64,000 nt of DNA. Source: JAWKWH01 sp963669285 (GTDB lineage: Bacteria; Pseudomonadota; Alphaproteobacteria; Rhizobiales; Rhizobiaceae). The translations under genes and the position numbers were made by a program. Shown here piece after piece: positions 11,074 through 20,698 of this stretch. Where the stretch lies: NCBI GenBank assembly GCA_963669285.2, contig CAXXSI010000014.1, positions 124,001-188,000 on the forward strand, written 5' to 3'. The notes below the pieces were generated by a model. That model was not told the DNA's origin. It did no database searches and worked only from the letters and a program-made list of their open reading frames with translations. Positions within the stretch are counted from its first letter, which is position 1, and each line of letters begins with the position of its first letter.

Positions 11074-11799
11074 TCAACTCCCGCTGCGGGCTCTCACCGC
11101 GTCTTCGGCAGGGGCAATCGCATCGGGCGTGCCGACGGTTATCCAGTGACCCGACATTTCCATTCCGTAAAGTTTGCCTTCGGCAATCGCCAGATCGAAG
11201 TAGTGGTTCAATGACCGCGGTTCAGCACCGGCGCCTGCGAAAATATGAGGCGCAACGATTGCCGCACCGGCGTAAATCAAAGCGTCCATTTGACCCGGCG
11301 CGCGGGCAAGGCGGCCGTCAGACGCCATGCGAAAATCGCCGCCTCCCGAGTGGCCCGTTGCCTGATCCAGCCTTGCAAGCATGATGAGAATATCCATCGC
11401 TCGGCCATTCCAGGCAAGGGCTAGTCTGTTCAGGTTGGGTTTTCCCACATCGATCCAGAACGTGTCGGCATTGACGACGAAGAACGGATCAGAGCCAAGC
11501 AGCGGAAGCGCCTTGATGATGCCGCCGGCGGAATCGAGCAGTTCGTCGCGCTCGTCGGATATGGCAATCGCCGGACCGGTGCGATGTGAAACATGCTCGA
11601 TGATCTGGTCGGGCAGATAATGAACATTGACCACGGCACGCGGCACACCGGCTTGAACCAGCATATCGAGGCCGTAATCGAGCAACGGCTTGCCGGCAAT
11701 CTCGATCAGTGGTTTCGGTCTGGTTTCGGTCAGTGGACGCATGCGCTTGCCCAAACCGGCGGCCAGCACCATGGCATTGGAGATGACCGTATCGTTCAC
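11074..11799 (-). CDS. murU: Nucleotidyltransferase, MurU-like (MurNAc-1-phosphate uridylyltransferase)
   Basis: A 241-residue sugar-phosphate nucleotidyltransferase. The signature is AMVLAAGLGKRMRPLTETRP followed by KPLIEIAGKPLLDYGLD, with the metal Asp in FVVNADTFW. MurU converts MurNAc-1-phosphate to UDP-MurNAc in the cell-wall recycling route that bypasses de novo synthesis. The GTG start at 11799 overlaps the stop of the upstream tsaE-amgK gene (GTGA), and AmgK supplies MurNAc-1-phosphate, so the pairing supports this substrate. Upstream in-frame codons to 11973 lie inside the neighbour and were not used. A general glucose/mannose-1-phosphate role cannot be excluded from sequence alone. 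Confidence 0.8.
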   Translation of the reverse strand: MNDTVISNAMVLAAGLGKRMRPLTETRPKPLIEIAGKPLLDYGLDMLVQAGVPRAVVNVHYLPDQIIEHVSHRTGPAIAISDERDELLDSAGGIIKALPLLGSDPFFVVNADTFWIDVGKPNLNRLALAWNGRAMDILIMLARLDQATGHSGGGDFRMASDGRLARAPGQMDALIYAGAAIVAPHIFAGAGAEPRSLNHYFDLAIAEGKLYGMEMSGHWITVGTPDAIAPAEDAVRARSGS

Positions 11800-13304
11800 G
11801 CGATTTCCTCGTCCAGCAGCATCCAGTGCGCATACAGCTTGCGGACCGGCTCCAGCGCCGGATGATGAATCGAGCGGAGCAAATAGTCGCGCATGCGCGG
11901 CAGGTGCTTCAGGTAGACCGGTTTGCCGTCGCGACGATCCAGGCGAACAAATATGCCAAGGATTTTCGAACAACGTTGCACCGACATGATGGCGTAGGCT
12001 TTTTCAAATCCTGCTTTGTCGAACCCACCGACCGCTTCGCGCTGATGGCAGTAATAGTCAAGCAGATGCGTTTCAAGCGCGGCCGGCACGGTCGCCCTGG
12101 CGTCCTGGGCCAGCGAAGCCAGATCGTATGCCGACGGACCGATCAGTGCGTCCTGAAAATCGATCAGACCGAGCTTGTCGAAATTCTGCCGGTCGCCGCG
12201 CCAAATGAGATTCGGCGAGTGGAAATCACGCATGACCATGCTGGATTCCGTGTCCGCGAGTTGATCCAGCGTTGCAGCCCAGGCCTCACGAAATGCCATG
12301 GCTTCCGCCTTCCCGGCCTGGCGACCCGCGATTTCGGGCATATACCAATCGAGAAGCAGTTCCACCTCGATCATCATCGCCTCGCGGTCGTATGGCGGAA
12401 TTACATGCCTTGCGCCAAATGGCGCTTCGATCTCGGCAGGCCAATCGTGGCGGTGCGCTTCGGCCAACAGCGCTGCTGCCAATTCGTAACGCTCGGCAAT
12501 GGGATGACGATCGGCATCCAACACGCCCTCATGGCCGAGGTGTTCGAGCAGGAGAATGCCGGATTCGAGATCGGCGGCGATCACTTCAGGCGCCGCAAAT
12601 CCGGCCTGTTTCAGACTGTGCGCCACGGCGACAAACGGCGTAACGGATTCGGACAGGTGAGCGATGCGGCTATACGGTTTTCCGTCACGGATCGGAGGGC
12701 CATCGGTCTGTTCGGGCGCATTCATGATCAACATCGGCTGATCACCGTTCACGTCGACGGTTTCGTAGGCGCGCGCCGATGCATCGCCGATCCGTGGCGC
12801 ACGGTGAGCGCCTTCAAATCCCGAGCGATCGAGAAAGCCGCGGATTTGCAGCGACCGGGCAAGACGGGCGCCAGCCGTTGCGGTGGCTTCAATTTCTGCC
12901 ACACGTCCGCCGTCGGGCGATTCCTCCAGCCTGATCGAGATGGCCGGTGCGGGCAATTCACCAAGTTCAGGCCATTCGACCAGCGCAATCCCGGTCTCAA
13001 GGGCGTCGTCCACACCGAGTTCATGCGCCTCCTGCGGCACGGTCAGCCGGTAGAAATCGAAATGCGCGACGGGCGGCGTGGAGTGATAGGTTTGAACCAG
13101 CGTGTATGTCGGGCTTGGAACCTCGATGCTGCGGTCCCCGGACAGCGCCCTGATAATGGCTCTTGCCAGTGTCGTCTTGCCGGTTCCAAGGTCTCCGGAA
13201 AGACATACGAGATCACCGGGCTTCAGAGCGGTTGCGATGTCCTCGCCCAGATTGGCGGTCGCCTTCTCGTCTGCCAGATGAAGCGTTGTCGTACCGGTCT
13301 CCAT
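11796..13304 (-). CDS. tsaE: Fusion of TsaE (tRNA t6A ATPase) and AmgK-type phosphotransferase
   Basis: A 502-residue two-domain protein. Residues 1-150 are TsaE, the ATPase of the TsaBDE complex that makes threonylcarbamoyl-adenosine at tRNA position 37; the P-loop is LSGDLGTGKTTLARAI and the second motif PSPTYTLVQTY. Residues about 175-502 are an aminoglycoside-phosphotransferase-like kinase with catalytic MRDFHSPNLIW and metal-binding LIDFQDALIGPSAYDL, matching AmgK, the anomeric MurNAc/GlcNAc kinase. The first His of the usual HRDFH motif is Met here; the catalytic Asp remains. Start chosen at METGTTTLHL (13304), seven bases after divL. It overlaps murU by four bases. The fusion occurs elsewhere in Hyphomicrobiales, to my knowledge. 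Confidence 0.85.
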   Translation of the reverse strand: METGTTTLHLADEKATANLGEDIATALKPGDLVCLSGDLGTGKTTLARAIIRALSGDRSIEVPSPTYTLVQTYHSTPPVAHFDFYRLTVPQEAHELGVDDALETGIALVEWPELGELPAPAISIRLEESPDGGRVAEIEATATAGARLARSLQIRGFLDRSGFEGAHRAPRIGDASARAYETVDVNGDQPMLIMNAPEQTDGPPIRDGKPYSRIAHLSESVTPFVAVAHSLKQAGFAAPEVIAADLESGILLLEHLGHEGVLDADRHPIAERYELAAALLAEAHRHDWPAEIEAPFGARHVIPPYDREAMMIEVELLLDWYMPEIAGRQAGKAEAMAFREAWAATLDQLADTESSMVMRDFHSPNLIWRGDRQNFDKLGLIDFQDALIGPSAYDLASLAQDARATVPAALETHLLDYYCHQREAVGGFDKAGFEKAYAIMSVQRCSKILGIFVRLDRRDGKPVYLKHLPRMRDYLLRSIHHPALEPVRKLYAHWMLLDEEIA

Positions 13305-13311
13305 GCACGCT

Positions 13312-15882
13312 CTATTCCGCAGCCTCTCGCATGCCGGGATTGACCGGGAACTGGCAGATAACCGTGGTCCCGGTGCCTTCGGAGGTATCGATCGACACCG
13401 ACCCGCCGTGAAGCTCGACAAATCCCTTGACGATGGACAAGCCCAGCCCCGCGCCACGGCGGCGTCCGCCGTTGGCTGACGGTTCAAACCGCTTGAAGAC
13501 CGATTCAAGCGCTTCAACGGGAATGCCCGGGCCATCGTCATGCACCGAAAATTCAACTGTATCGCCGGATCGCCAGCAGTGGATTTTCACCGTGCTGCCC
13601 TCGGGCGCGTAATTGGCGGCATTGACCAGCAGGTTGAACAGGATCTGGCGAATGCGATTTCCATCGGCGAGGAATGTCGCCGGCGCCTGTTCGACATCGA
13701 TATCGAGCGCGATGCGATGTTCTTCCATGCGTTCGGCAACAAGCTGGGCGGCGGCTTCGATCGTTTCGCTGATCTGCACCTCCTCGATTTCAAGCCGCAT
13801 GATTCCGGCATCGACCGTCGCCAGATCGAGGATGTCGTTGACGATCGTCAGCAGAACCGCAGAGGATGCACCGATATGCCCGATATATTCGCGTTGTCGA
13901 TCATTAAGCGGCCCGGTGCCCTCCAGTTCGAGCAGCTCCTTGAAGCCGATGATGTTTGTCAGTGGCGAACGCAGCTCATAGGAAACGTGCTGCACGAAAT
14001 CGTTCTTCAGCGTGTCGGTACGCTGCAGCGCATCGTTTTTCTCTTTCAGTGCGCGTTCGACGTTGACGCTGTCGGTCACGTCGACAAAGGTCAGCATCAC
14101 CTGACCGTTGGGCAGCGGATTTAATGCGGACCTCAAAATGGTTCCGTTCAACAGCTCGATCTGGTCGTAGCGATCGCGCCGCTCGTCATCAAATCCGGTC
14201 ACCGCAGCGACGAACTCGCTCCAGGGACTTTCATCGACCAACGCATCGCACGCCGCCCTGATGACCGAAATATGTGTTTTTTCCGCGGCCATTTCAGGCG
14301 CCAGGCCCCACATGCCGGCAAATGCGGGATTTGACAGTTGCAGGCGGCCATCGGAACCGAACACCGCCACGCCCTCGGCGAGGTTGTCGAGCGTTTCGCC
14401 CTGGACACGGACCGCGGTCTTGTAGCGGCTTTCCAGGTCGATCTTTTCGGTAAGGTTTTCAAAGACCCAGGTCACGCCGCCACGCGGATGCGGATTGGCA
14501 ATCACGCGCAGGGTCTGGCCGTCGGGCAGATGCCACCAATGTTCCTGCGGATCGACCGCGCGATAGGCCTCAAGCACGCCTTCGAGCCAACGGCGCCATT
14601 CGGGCTGCTCGGGCAGTTTTCCGTCACTGCGCAACTGATCAATGAGCAGCGTGTTGTCCGGCGCGCTTTCCAGAAAGCCGGTATCGAGATCCCACAGTTT
14701 CTGGAACGCCTGATTGTAGAATCTGAGCTTTTCCGAACTGTCGAAAATCGCCACCGCGGTGGTGAGCTGATCAAGGGTTTCGGAATGGCTCTTCTGCACG
14801 TGGCGAATTTCTTCGCGCACCGCTTCGATCTCGCTGACGTCGAGAGCAATTCCGCAGGAACCGGAGGAACTGGAGTAATCGGTCACCGAAAACAGTTTGC
14901 GATCGCCGCCGACAACAGTTGACAGCGTGTCGTGGAAGACAGGCTTGTCGTTGTGTTTGGCGGCAATGGAATCGCGTGCCTGGGTACCGAGAAATTCGCT
15001 TTGCTCGCTGATCGCCATGTCAACATTTTCGGCATCGACTGCGCTTGCGTAGGCACTATTTACGGACACGATTTCGTTTTGTGCGTTGCGCTGCCAATAC
15101 GGCATCGGCAGTGCTTCGAGCAAGCCGCGCAAGACGGTATGTTCGGCGGCAAGCTGACGATGGGCAATCTTGAGGTCGGCATGTGAACGCTGGGATTCGC
15201 TGACCGACAGGAACCGCACGATGGCGTGGGTCGACGAGACGCGGCCCTGGGTTTCGAGAAGTTCACCACGTCTGGTTTCGACAATCAGATCGAATTGGGA
15301 TTTCTCATTGCGCAATGCGCCGATGGCATGCTCGAGCTCGGACGCCGATCGTGGCGAAAGCCAACGCCCGAAAGCCAGGAATGCCGAGCGCTCTTCCGGC
15401 GCGCCTGACCGTGGGGCCAATGCACCGGCGACCTCGGGGCGATCGCTGTCCTGACCCCAGATCACCAGTTTCTGATCGCGCAGGTTCAAAAACGCATCGG
15501 ACCGTTGGACTGCGGTATCAAGTTCGGCGATCCGGCCGCGCAATTCGGCATTTTCCGCGGCGATGCGGGCCCGTTCCCTGATCAGCCAAATAGCGGAGAC
15601 CAGCGCGGAACCCATCGCACCGGTGAAAATCGCCATCTGGATAACCTCGGGTGTGCCGATGGCCAAGTCCGCTGGGATTCTGAGCATCTCGAGGACGGAG
15701 GATTGTGCGTTGGCGGCGCCGAGCGAAGTTGCCATGGAGACACCAGCCAGCAATGTCGCTGCCAGCGCCCGCAGGCCTGCGCGCGGTCGCGCGGTATCGT
15801 CCACGCAGACCGGTCGCCGCGATCGATGGATTCCCCGGATATTACTTCCCCAACCCGCGCCCGACGGGCATTCTGCCGGCAT
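13312..15882 (-). CDS. divL: DivL-type PAS sensor kinase with Tyr in the H-box
   Basis: An 856-residue membrane-anchored kinase homologue. Two hydrophobic segments lie near residues 35-55 and 78-98, then a coiled linker, several PAS-like regions, a dimerisation helix and a HATPase domain (NLLVNAANYAP, DDGPGIP, GAGLGLSIVKGF). The H-box reads HVSYELRSPLTNIIGF: the codon is TAT, so Tyr (about residue 635) replaces the phospho-acceptor His. This is the hallmark of Caulobacter DivL, which steers CckA-CtrA signalling by binding DivK rather than as a plain kinase. The start at 15882 has GGAG/AGGA upstream; the open frame extends further, but into the repeat element. It heads the run divL, tsaE-amgK, murU, addB, addA. 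Confidence 0.85.
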   Translation of the reverse strand: MPAECPSGAGWGSNIRGIHRSRRPVCVDDTARPRAGLRALAATLLAGVSMATSLGAANAQSSVLEMLRIPADLAIGTPEVIQMAIFTGAMGSALVSAIWLIRERARIAAENAELRGRIAELDTAVQRSDAFLNLRDQKLVIWGQDSDRPEVAGALAPRSGAPEERSAFLAFGRWLSPRSASELEHAIGALRNEKSQFDLIVETRRGELLETQGRVSSTHAIVRFLSVSESQRSHADLKIAHRQLAAEHTVLRGLLEALPMPYWQRNAQNEIVSVNSAYASAVDAENVDMAISEQSEFLGTQARDSIAAKHNDKPVFHDTLSTVVGGDRKLFSVTDYSSSSGSCGIALDVSEIEAVREEIRHVQKSHSETLDQLTTAVAIFDSSEKLRFYNQAFQKLWDLDTGFLESAPDNTLLIDQLRSDGKLPEQPEWRRWLEGVLEAYRAVDPQEHWWHLPDGQTLRVIANPHPRGGVTWVFENLTEKIDLESRYKTAVRVQGETLDNLAEGVAVFGSDGRLQLSNPAFAGMWGLAPEMAAEKTHISVIRAACDALVDESPWSEFVAAVTGFDDERRDRYDQIELLNGTILRSALNPLPNGQVMLTFVDVTDSVNVERALKEKNDALQRTDTLKNDFVQHVSYELRSPLTNIIGFKELLELEGTGPLNDRQREYIGHIGASSAVLLTIVNDILDLATVDAGIMRLEIEEVQISETIEAAAQLVAERMEEHRIALDIDVEQAPATFLADGNRIRQILFNLLVNAANYAPEGSTVKIHCWRSGDTVEFSVHDDGPGIPVEALESVFKRFEPSANGGRRRGAGLGLSIVKGFVELHGGSVSIDTSEGTGTTVICQFPVNPGMREAAE

Positions 15883-15949
15883 GTCTTGGTCCTCTCCGCC
15901 GCTGAATGGCAAGACCGCCCCAATTGGCCAGCGTTTGCGCCATTGCCAA

Positions 15950-16262
15950 CTAGAGCGTGTCCAGCGCAAATGGAATCGTTTGAACGCCGGGATTTTGTGT
16001 CCCGGCAAGGAGCGCGGGGCGACGCGGTGCAAGCACCGTTAGACCCGCGCGACGAAGACCGGGGCGCAAAGGACCAAGTTCAAGCGATTGCGGTTTATCC
16101 AAAAAATTCAAACGCATTATGTATTCCCGGCTTGGCCGTCTTTTTCGCCCCGGCTGCGTTGAAGCCCTTGCACGATATCCATATCGCGCTTCGGACTTCT
16201 CCTTGCCAGGACGAAAAATCCATCCCATCAAACCGCTCCCATTTACGCTGGACACGCTCTAG
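15950..16262. repeat. Nested palindromic intergenic repeat element, two opposed units
   Basis: The element is bounded by inverted ends: CTAGAGCGTGTCCAGCG at 15950-15966 and its complement at 16246-16262, with one mismatch. The similarity between the arms continues for about 65 bases. The left unit is itself a palindrome from AATCGTTTGAAC (15974-15985) to GTTCAAGCGATT (16078-16089). Inside it are the stem GCGCGGG / CCCGCGC (16012-16018, 16044-16050) and the hairpin CGGTGC-AA-GCACCG (16025-16038). The right unit is a diverged copy in the opposite direction. A further copy lies at the right edge of the window. No open frame inside looks coding, so this is a MITE- or REP-like element. It sits between the divL start and the ahcY terminator. 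Confidence 0.8.
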
Positions 16263-16327
16263 CGAAACACCACCCGAATCACCCCACAATACCTGACCGC
16301 CGAATCGCCGTGAAGGACATTCGCGCC

Positions 16328-16362
16328 AAAAAAAGAGCCGGATGGTTTGCTCACCATCCGGC
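16328..16362 (-). terminator. Rho-independent terminator of ahcY
   Basis: On the minus strand, GCCGGATGGT and ACCATCCGGC form a perfect 10-base stem with a six-base loop, followed by TCTTTTTTT. It lies 31 bases after the ahcY stop codon. Confidence 0.9.
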
Positions 16363-16392
16363 CACAACATGTTGTGTTTGCAAGTACAGATT

Positions 16393-17793
<1,401 letters not shown>

Positions 17794-17911
17794 GGTTTGT
17801 CCAATTGCATCGGGATTGGGAATAGATCTTGCAAAATGCCGGTACCGTTTGGCGGCGCCGGGATTGCCAGCGTCGGTGCCTAGCAGATTTCAGCGTGCCC
17901 GGCAATCGGAT

Positions 17912-17927
17912 ATAAAGAAATCTTTAT
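17912..17927. promoter_or_regulatory. Palindromic operator upstream of ahcY, SahR-like
   Basis: The site is ATAAAGA-AA-TCTTTAT, seven-base perfect arms with a two-base centre. It lies in the 196-base gap between ptsH and ahcY. From memory, the ArsR-family regulator SahR, which controls S-adenosylhomocysteine recycling genes in proteobacteria, binds a palindrome of the ATAAAGATATCTTTAT type. Assignment to SahR is inference; the palindrome is directly visible. Confidence 0.6.
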
Positions 17928-17989
17928 CCCCGCATATGCCGCTTTTCGCGGTCGGATTGCTTACCAATTGAGTGAGTGTACAGCGGCCA

Positions 17990-18283
17990 CTAACTGCCTT
18001 CTCCGAACCGGGATGCCACCAATTCCTCCAGCGCCTCGATGACTTCAGCGGCATCGGAACCGCGCGCTTCGACAAATATCGAGCAGCCGGGGCTTGCAGC
18101 AAGCATCATCAGATCGAGGATCGAACCGCCGTCAACGACCATATCGTCCTTCGACACCACAACTTCGGATTCAAAATGGTTGACGGTTTCGACGAACTTG
18201 GCCGACGCGCGGGCGTGCAGGCCCCGTTCGTTGATGATGGCAAATCGCTGGGTGACGACGAACGGTTTGGTTTTTGCGCTCAT
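17990..18283 (-). CDS. ptsH: HPr family phosphocarrier protein
   Basis: A 97-residue HPr, the small carrier that takes phosphate from enzyme I and passes it to EIIA. The active-site histidine is His23 in NERGLHARAS. A serine at the regulatory position (Ser54, in GGSILDLMMLAAS) is kept, so HprK-type control would be possible. It overlaps the upstream EIIA gene by four bases (ATGA). In Hyphomicrobiales this incomplete PTS is regulatory and not known to import sugar, and links to ChvG-ChvI control. The usual hprK neighbour is missing; see findings. Confidence 0.93.
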   Translation of the reverse strand: MSAKTKPFVVTQRFAIINERGLHARASAKFVETVNHFESEVVVSKDDMVVDGGSILDLMMLAASPGCSIFVEARGSDAAEVIEALEELVASRFGEGS

Positions 18284-18681
18284 TTTCCGACCAGCACCTG
18301 GCTGGCGACGTTGATGTATTTCTTGCCGGCGGCCTGCGCCTCCTCGAGCGCGGTTTTCATGTCGCCCTTTTCCCGGCTGCCCGACAGTTTGATCAACATC
18401 GGCAGATTGACACCGGCAATCACTTCGATTTTGCCCGATTCCATGACCGAAATCGCCAGGTTGGAAGGCGTGCCGCCGAACATATCCGTCAATATGATCA
18501 CGCCGGCGCCGTCATCCGCGCGGGTTACCGCCGAAACGATGTCACGGCGGCGCTGCTCCATGTCGTCTTCCGGTCCAATGGAAACGGTCTCAAACCTGTC
18601 CTGCGGACCGACGACGTGCTCACAAGCATGGCGAAATTCCTCCGCCAATCTTCCGTGCGTAACGAGCACGAGTCCAATCAT
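18280..18681 (-). CDS. PTS EIIA protein, mannose (EIIA-Man) family
   Basis: A 133-residue EIIA of the mannose type, read from ATG at 18681 with GGGAG upstream; an upstream in-frame ATG at 18744 gives a non-homologous extension. MIGLVLVTHGRLAEEFRHA contains the phospho-accepting His9, and VIILTDMFGGTPSNLA is the family block. No EIIB/EIIC genes are nearby, so it is a regulatory rather than transport EIIA, as in other alphaproteobacteria. It forms an operon with ptsH, overlapping its start by four bases. chvG lies 200 bases upstream on the same strand. Confidence 0.93.
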   Translation of the reverse strand: MIGLVLVTHGRLAEEFRHACEHVVGPQDRFETVSIGPEDDMEQRRRDIVSAVTRADDGAGVIILTDMFGGTPSNLAISVMESGKIEVIAGVNLPMLIKLSGSREKGDMKTALEEAQAAGKKYINVASQVLVGK

Positions 18682-18883
18682 TCGCCGTTTGCTCCCAATA
18701 TGCAAAATCCGACCGCCCGTTTGAACCAGGGCAAGGCGCAACATCGCACTTTTGTCAGGGACGCCGGTAAAGACAAGTGCCTAAAGCAACTTAACCCGCC
18801 AATTTCGCAATAATCAGCACCGTGTGATGCATTTTTACCGAACTATCTTGTGGAACGGTCGGAACCGCCGCTTCGCATAATCG

Positions 18884-20662
18884 CTAACGCTCGGCAGGCA
18901 AGGTTACGACAAACCGCGCACCACGAATATCACCCGGTTTTCCACCGACGATGTTTTCGGCGCTCAATGTGCCGCCATGGGCTTCAACGATCTGGCGGCT
19001 GATCGACAGGCCGAGGCCGGAGTTCTGGCCAAACGCCTCGATACCGGGACGGTCGGTATAGAACCGCTCGAATATGCGGTCGATATTCTCTGCGCGAATG
19101 CCCGGACCGTTATCCTCGATACTGATGATGATATTGCGCGCCGTGCGCGACAGGGTCATCGAGATAGCGCCACCATGGTCAGGAACAAATGATCTCGCAT
19201 TCTCAACCAGATTGGTGATGACCTGGCCGAGCCGGAGTTCATGGCCGGAAACGACAAATTTCTTGGATCCCTGGGACGGTTTTTCGATATTGAGCGAAAT
19301 ATCGATCGGCTTGTCCTTGCTGCCGGTCTGACGGCAAATGGACACGACCTCGGTGAGAAAACTGGCGAGATCAACATGCTCGGCGTCGTCCCGGGCAAGT
19401 TCGGCGTCAAGACGTGAGGCGTCGGAGATATCGGAGATCAGTCGATCCAGCCGGTGCACGTCATGCTGAATCACCTCGAGCAGGCGGGCCTGCGATTCAG
19501 GATTTTTCACGCGCGGCAGCGTTTCGACGGCACTGCGAAGCGAGGTCAGCGGATTTTTCAACTCGTGGCTCACATCCGCGGCAAAGCTCTCGATCGCCTC
19601 GATGCGGGCGTAAAGCGCATTGGTCATGTCACGCAGGGCAGACGACAGATTGCCGATCTCGTCCTGCCTGTCGGAAAAATCGGGGATTTCCTCGCGGTTC
19701 TTGATGCCGCGGCGGACGCGGATGGCGGCGGCCGACAATCGGCGCAACGGATTGGCGATGGTCGAAGCCAGCAGCATCGACAAAATGGCGGTCACCAGCG
19801 CTGCCACTCCGAAAACACGGACAATGGCCAGCCGTTCGGCAGCAACGATCTTGTCGATGTCGCCCCCCTGTGTCGACAGCACCAGGACGCCGAGAACGGC
19901 ACGGAAGCGCTGCACCGGTACCGCCACCGAAACGATCATCTCGCCCTGTTCGGAAATACGCACCACCGTATCGGGGCTGCCGGTCAGCGCCGTGATGACT
20001 TCGGGATAGGCGCCGCCATTGCCGCCCGGCTGCTCGCGGTAAAGCGGGAGGTCGGTGCGGCGGAACAATCCCGATGTGAACTTCAATATGCTGTCAAAAA
20101 TCCCCGGTTGATCTTCCTCAACCGGCGGCAGGTCGTAGCGGAGAATCTGGCCGCCCGAATAGAGATGGCGCGAGTCCAGTAGCAGATTGGAATCGCGGTC
20201 ATAGATGCGTGCCCGGGTGCGGGTCGGCGAGATGAGCCGGCGCAGAACCGGCGCCACACGCTCGGGATTGATCGGAAAATCGAGGCTGTCGAGCTGGTTT
20301 GATCCCGGCGCGATGCTCTCTCCGGCCTGAAGCTCGAGCAGTTTTTCCGGATCGATGGTGATCGAGTCGGTCTGAACCGTCGCTGAGGCGGCAATGGCGC
20401 CGGCGATAATCTCGCCCTGGGTCATCAGGCTTTCGACGCGCGCGTCGATAAGCCCGTCGCGGAACTGGTTCAGATAGAGAATACCGGTCACCAGCACGGC
20501 AAGCGCTGCGAGATTGAGAAACAGGATACGGCGTGTCAGGCTCGAGAATACATAGTGACCGAGCAGACGACGAAACGGGTTCGCCGCTCCCTTGAGCAGC
20601 GAACGCTTGGTCTGTTCTACGTTTTCACCCGGTTGTCTGGGCGGTTCATTTCTCGCCAGCAT
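18884..20662 (-). CDS. chvG: Sensor histidine kinase ChvG (ExoS)
   Basis: A 592-residue inner-membrane histidine kinase. The first transmembrane helix is near residues 44-64, a periplasmic domain follows to about 285, then a second helix (VAALVTAILSMLLASTI) and a HAMP region. The H-box is FAADVSHELKNPLTSLRS with a normal His; N box NLVENARSF; G boxes DNGPGI and NSGLGLSISRQI. ChvG senses acid and envelope stress and phosphorylates ChvI. In symbionts and pathogens of this order the pair controls exopolysaccharide, motility and virulence. The stop is 200 bases from the EIIA gene. It begins 36 bases after chvI. Confidence 0.96.
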   Translation of the reverse strand: MLARNEPPRQPGENVEQTKRSLLKGAANPFRRLLGHYVFSSLTRRILFLNLAALAVLVTGILYLNQFRDGLIDARVESLMTQGEIIAGAIAASATVQTDSITIDPEKLLELQAGESIAPGSNQLDSLDFPINPERVAPVLRRLISPTRTRARIYDRDSNLLLDSRHLYSGGQILRYDLPPVEEDQPGIFDSILKFTSGLFRRTDLPLYREQPGGNGGAYPEVITALTGSPDTVVRISEQGEMIVSVAVPVQRFRAVLGVLVLSTQGGDIDKIVAAERLAIVRVFGVAALVTAILSMLLASTIANPLRRLSAAAIRVRRGIKNREEIPDFSDRQDEIGNLSSALRDMTNALYARIEAIESFAADVSHELKNPLTSLRSAVETLPRVKNPESQARLLEVIQHDVHRLDRLISDISDASRLDAELARDDAEHVDLASFLTEVVSICRQTGSKDKPIDISLNIEKPSQGSKKFVVSGHELRLGQVITNLVENARSFVPDHGGAISMTLSRTARNIIISIEDNGPGIRAENIDRIFERFYTDRPGIEAFGQNSGLGLSISRQIVEAHGGTLSAENIVGGKPGDIRGARFVVTLPAER

Positions 20663-20698
20663 GGTCCGTTTGCCACTCCCGAGAGCGCCGCGGATCGT

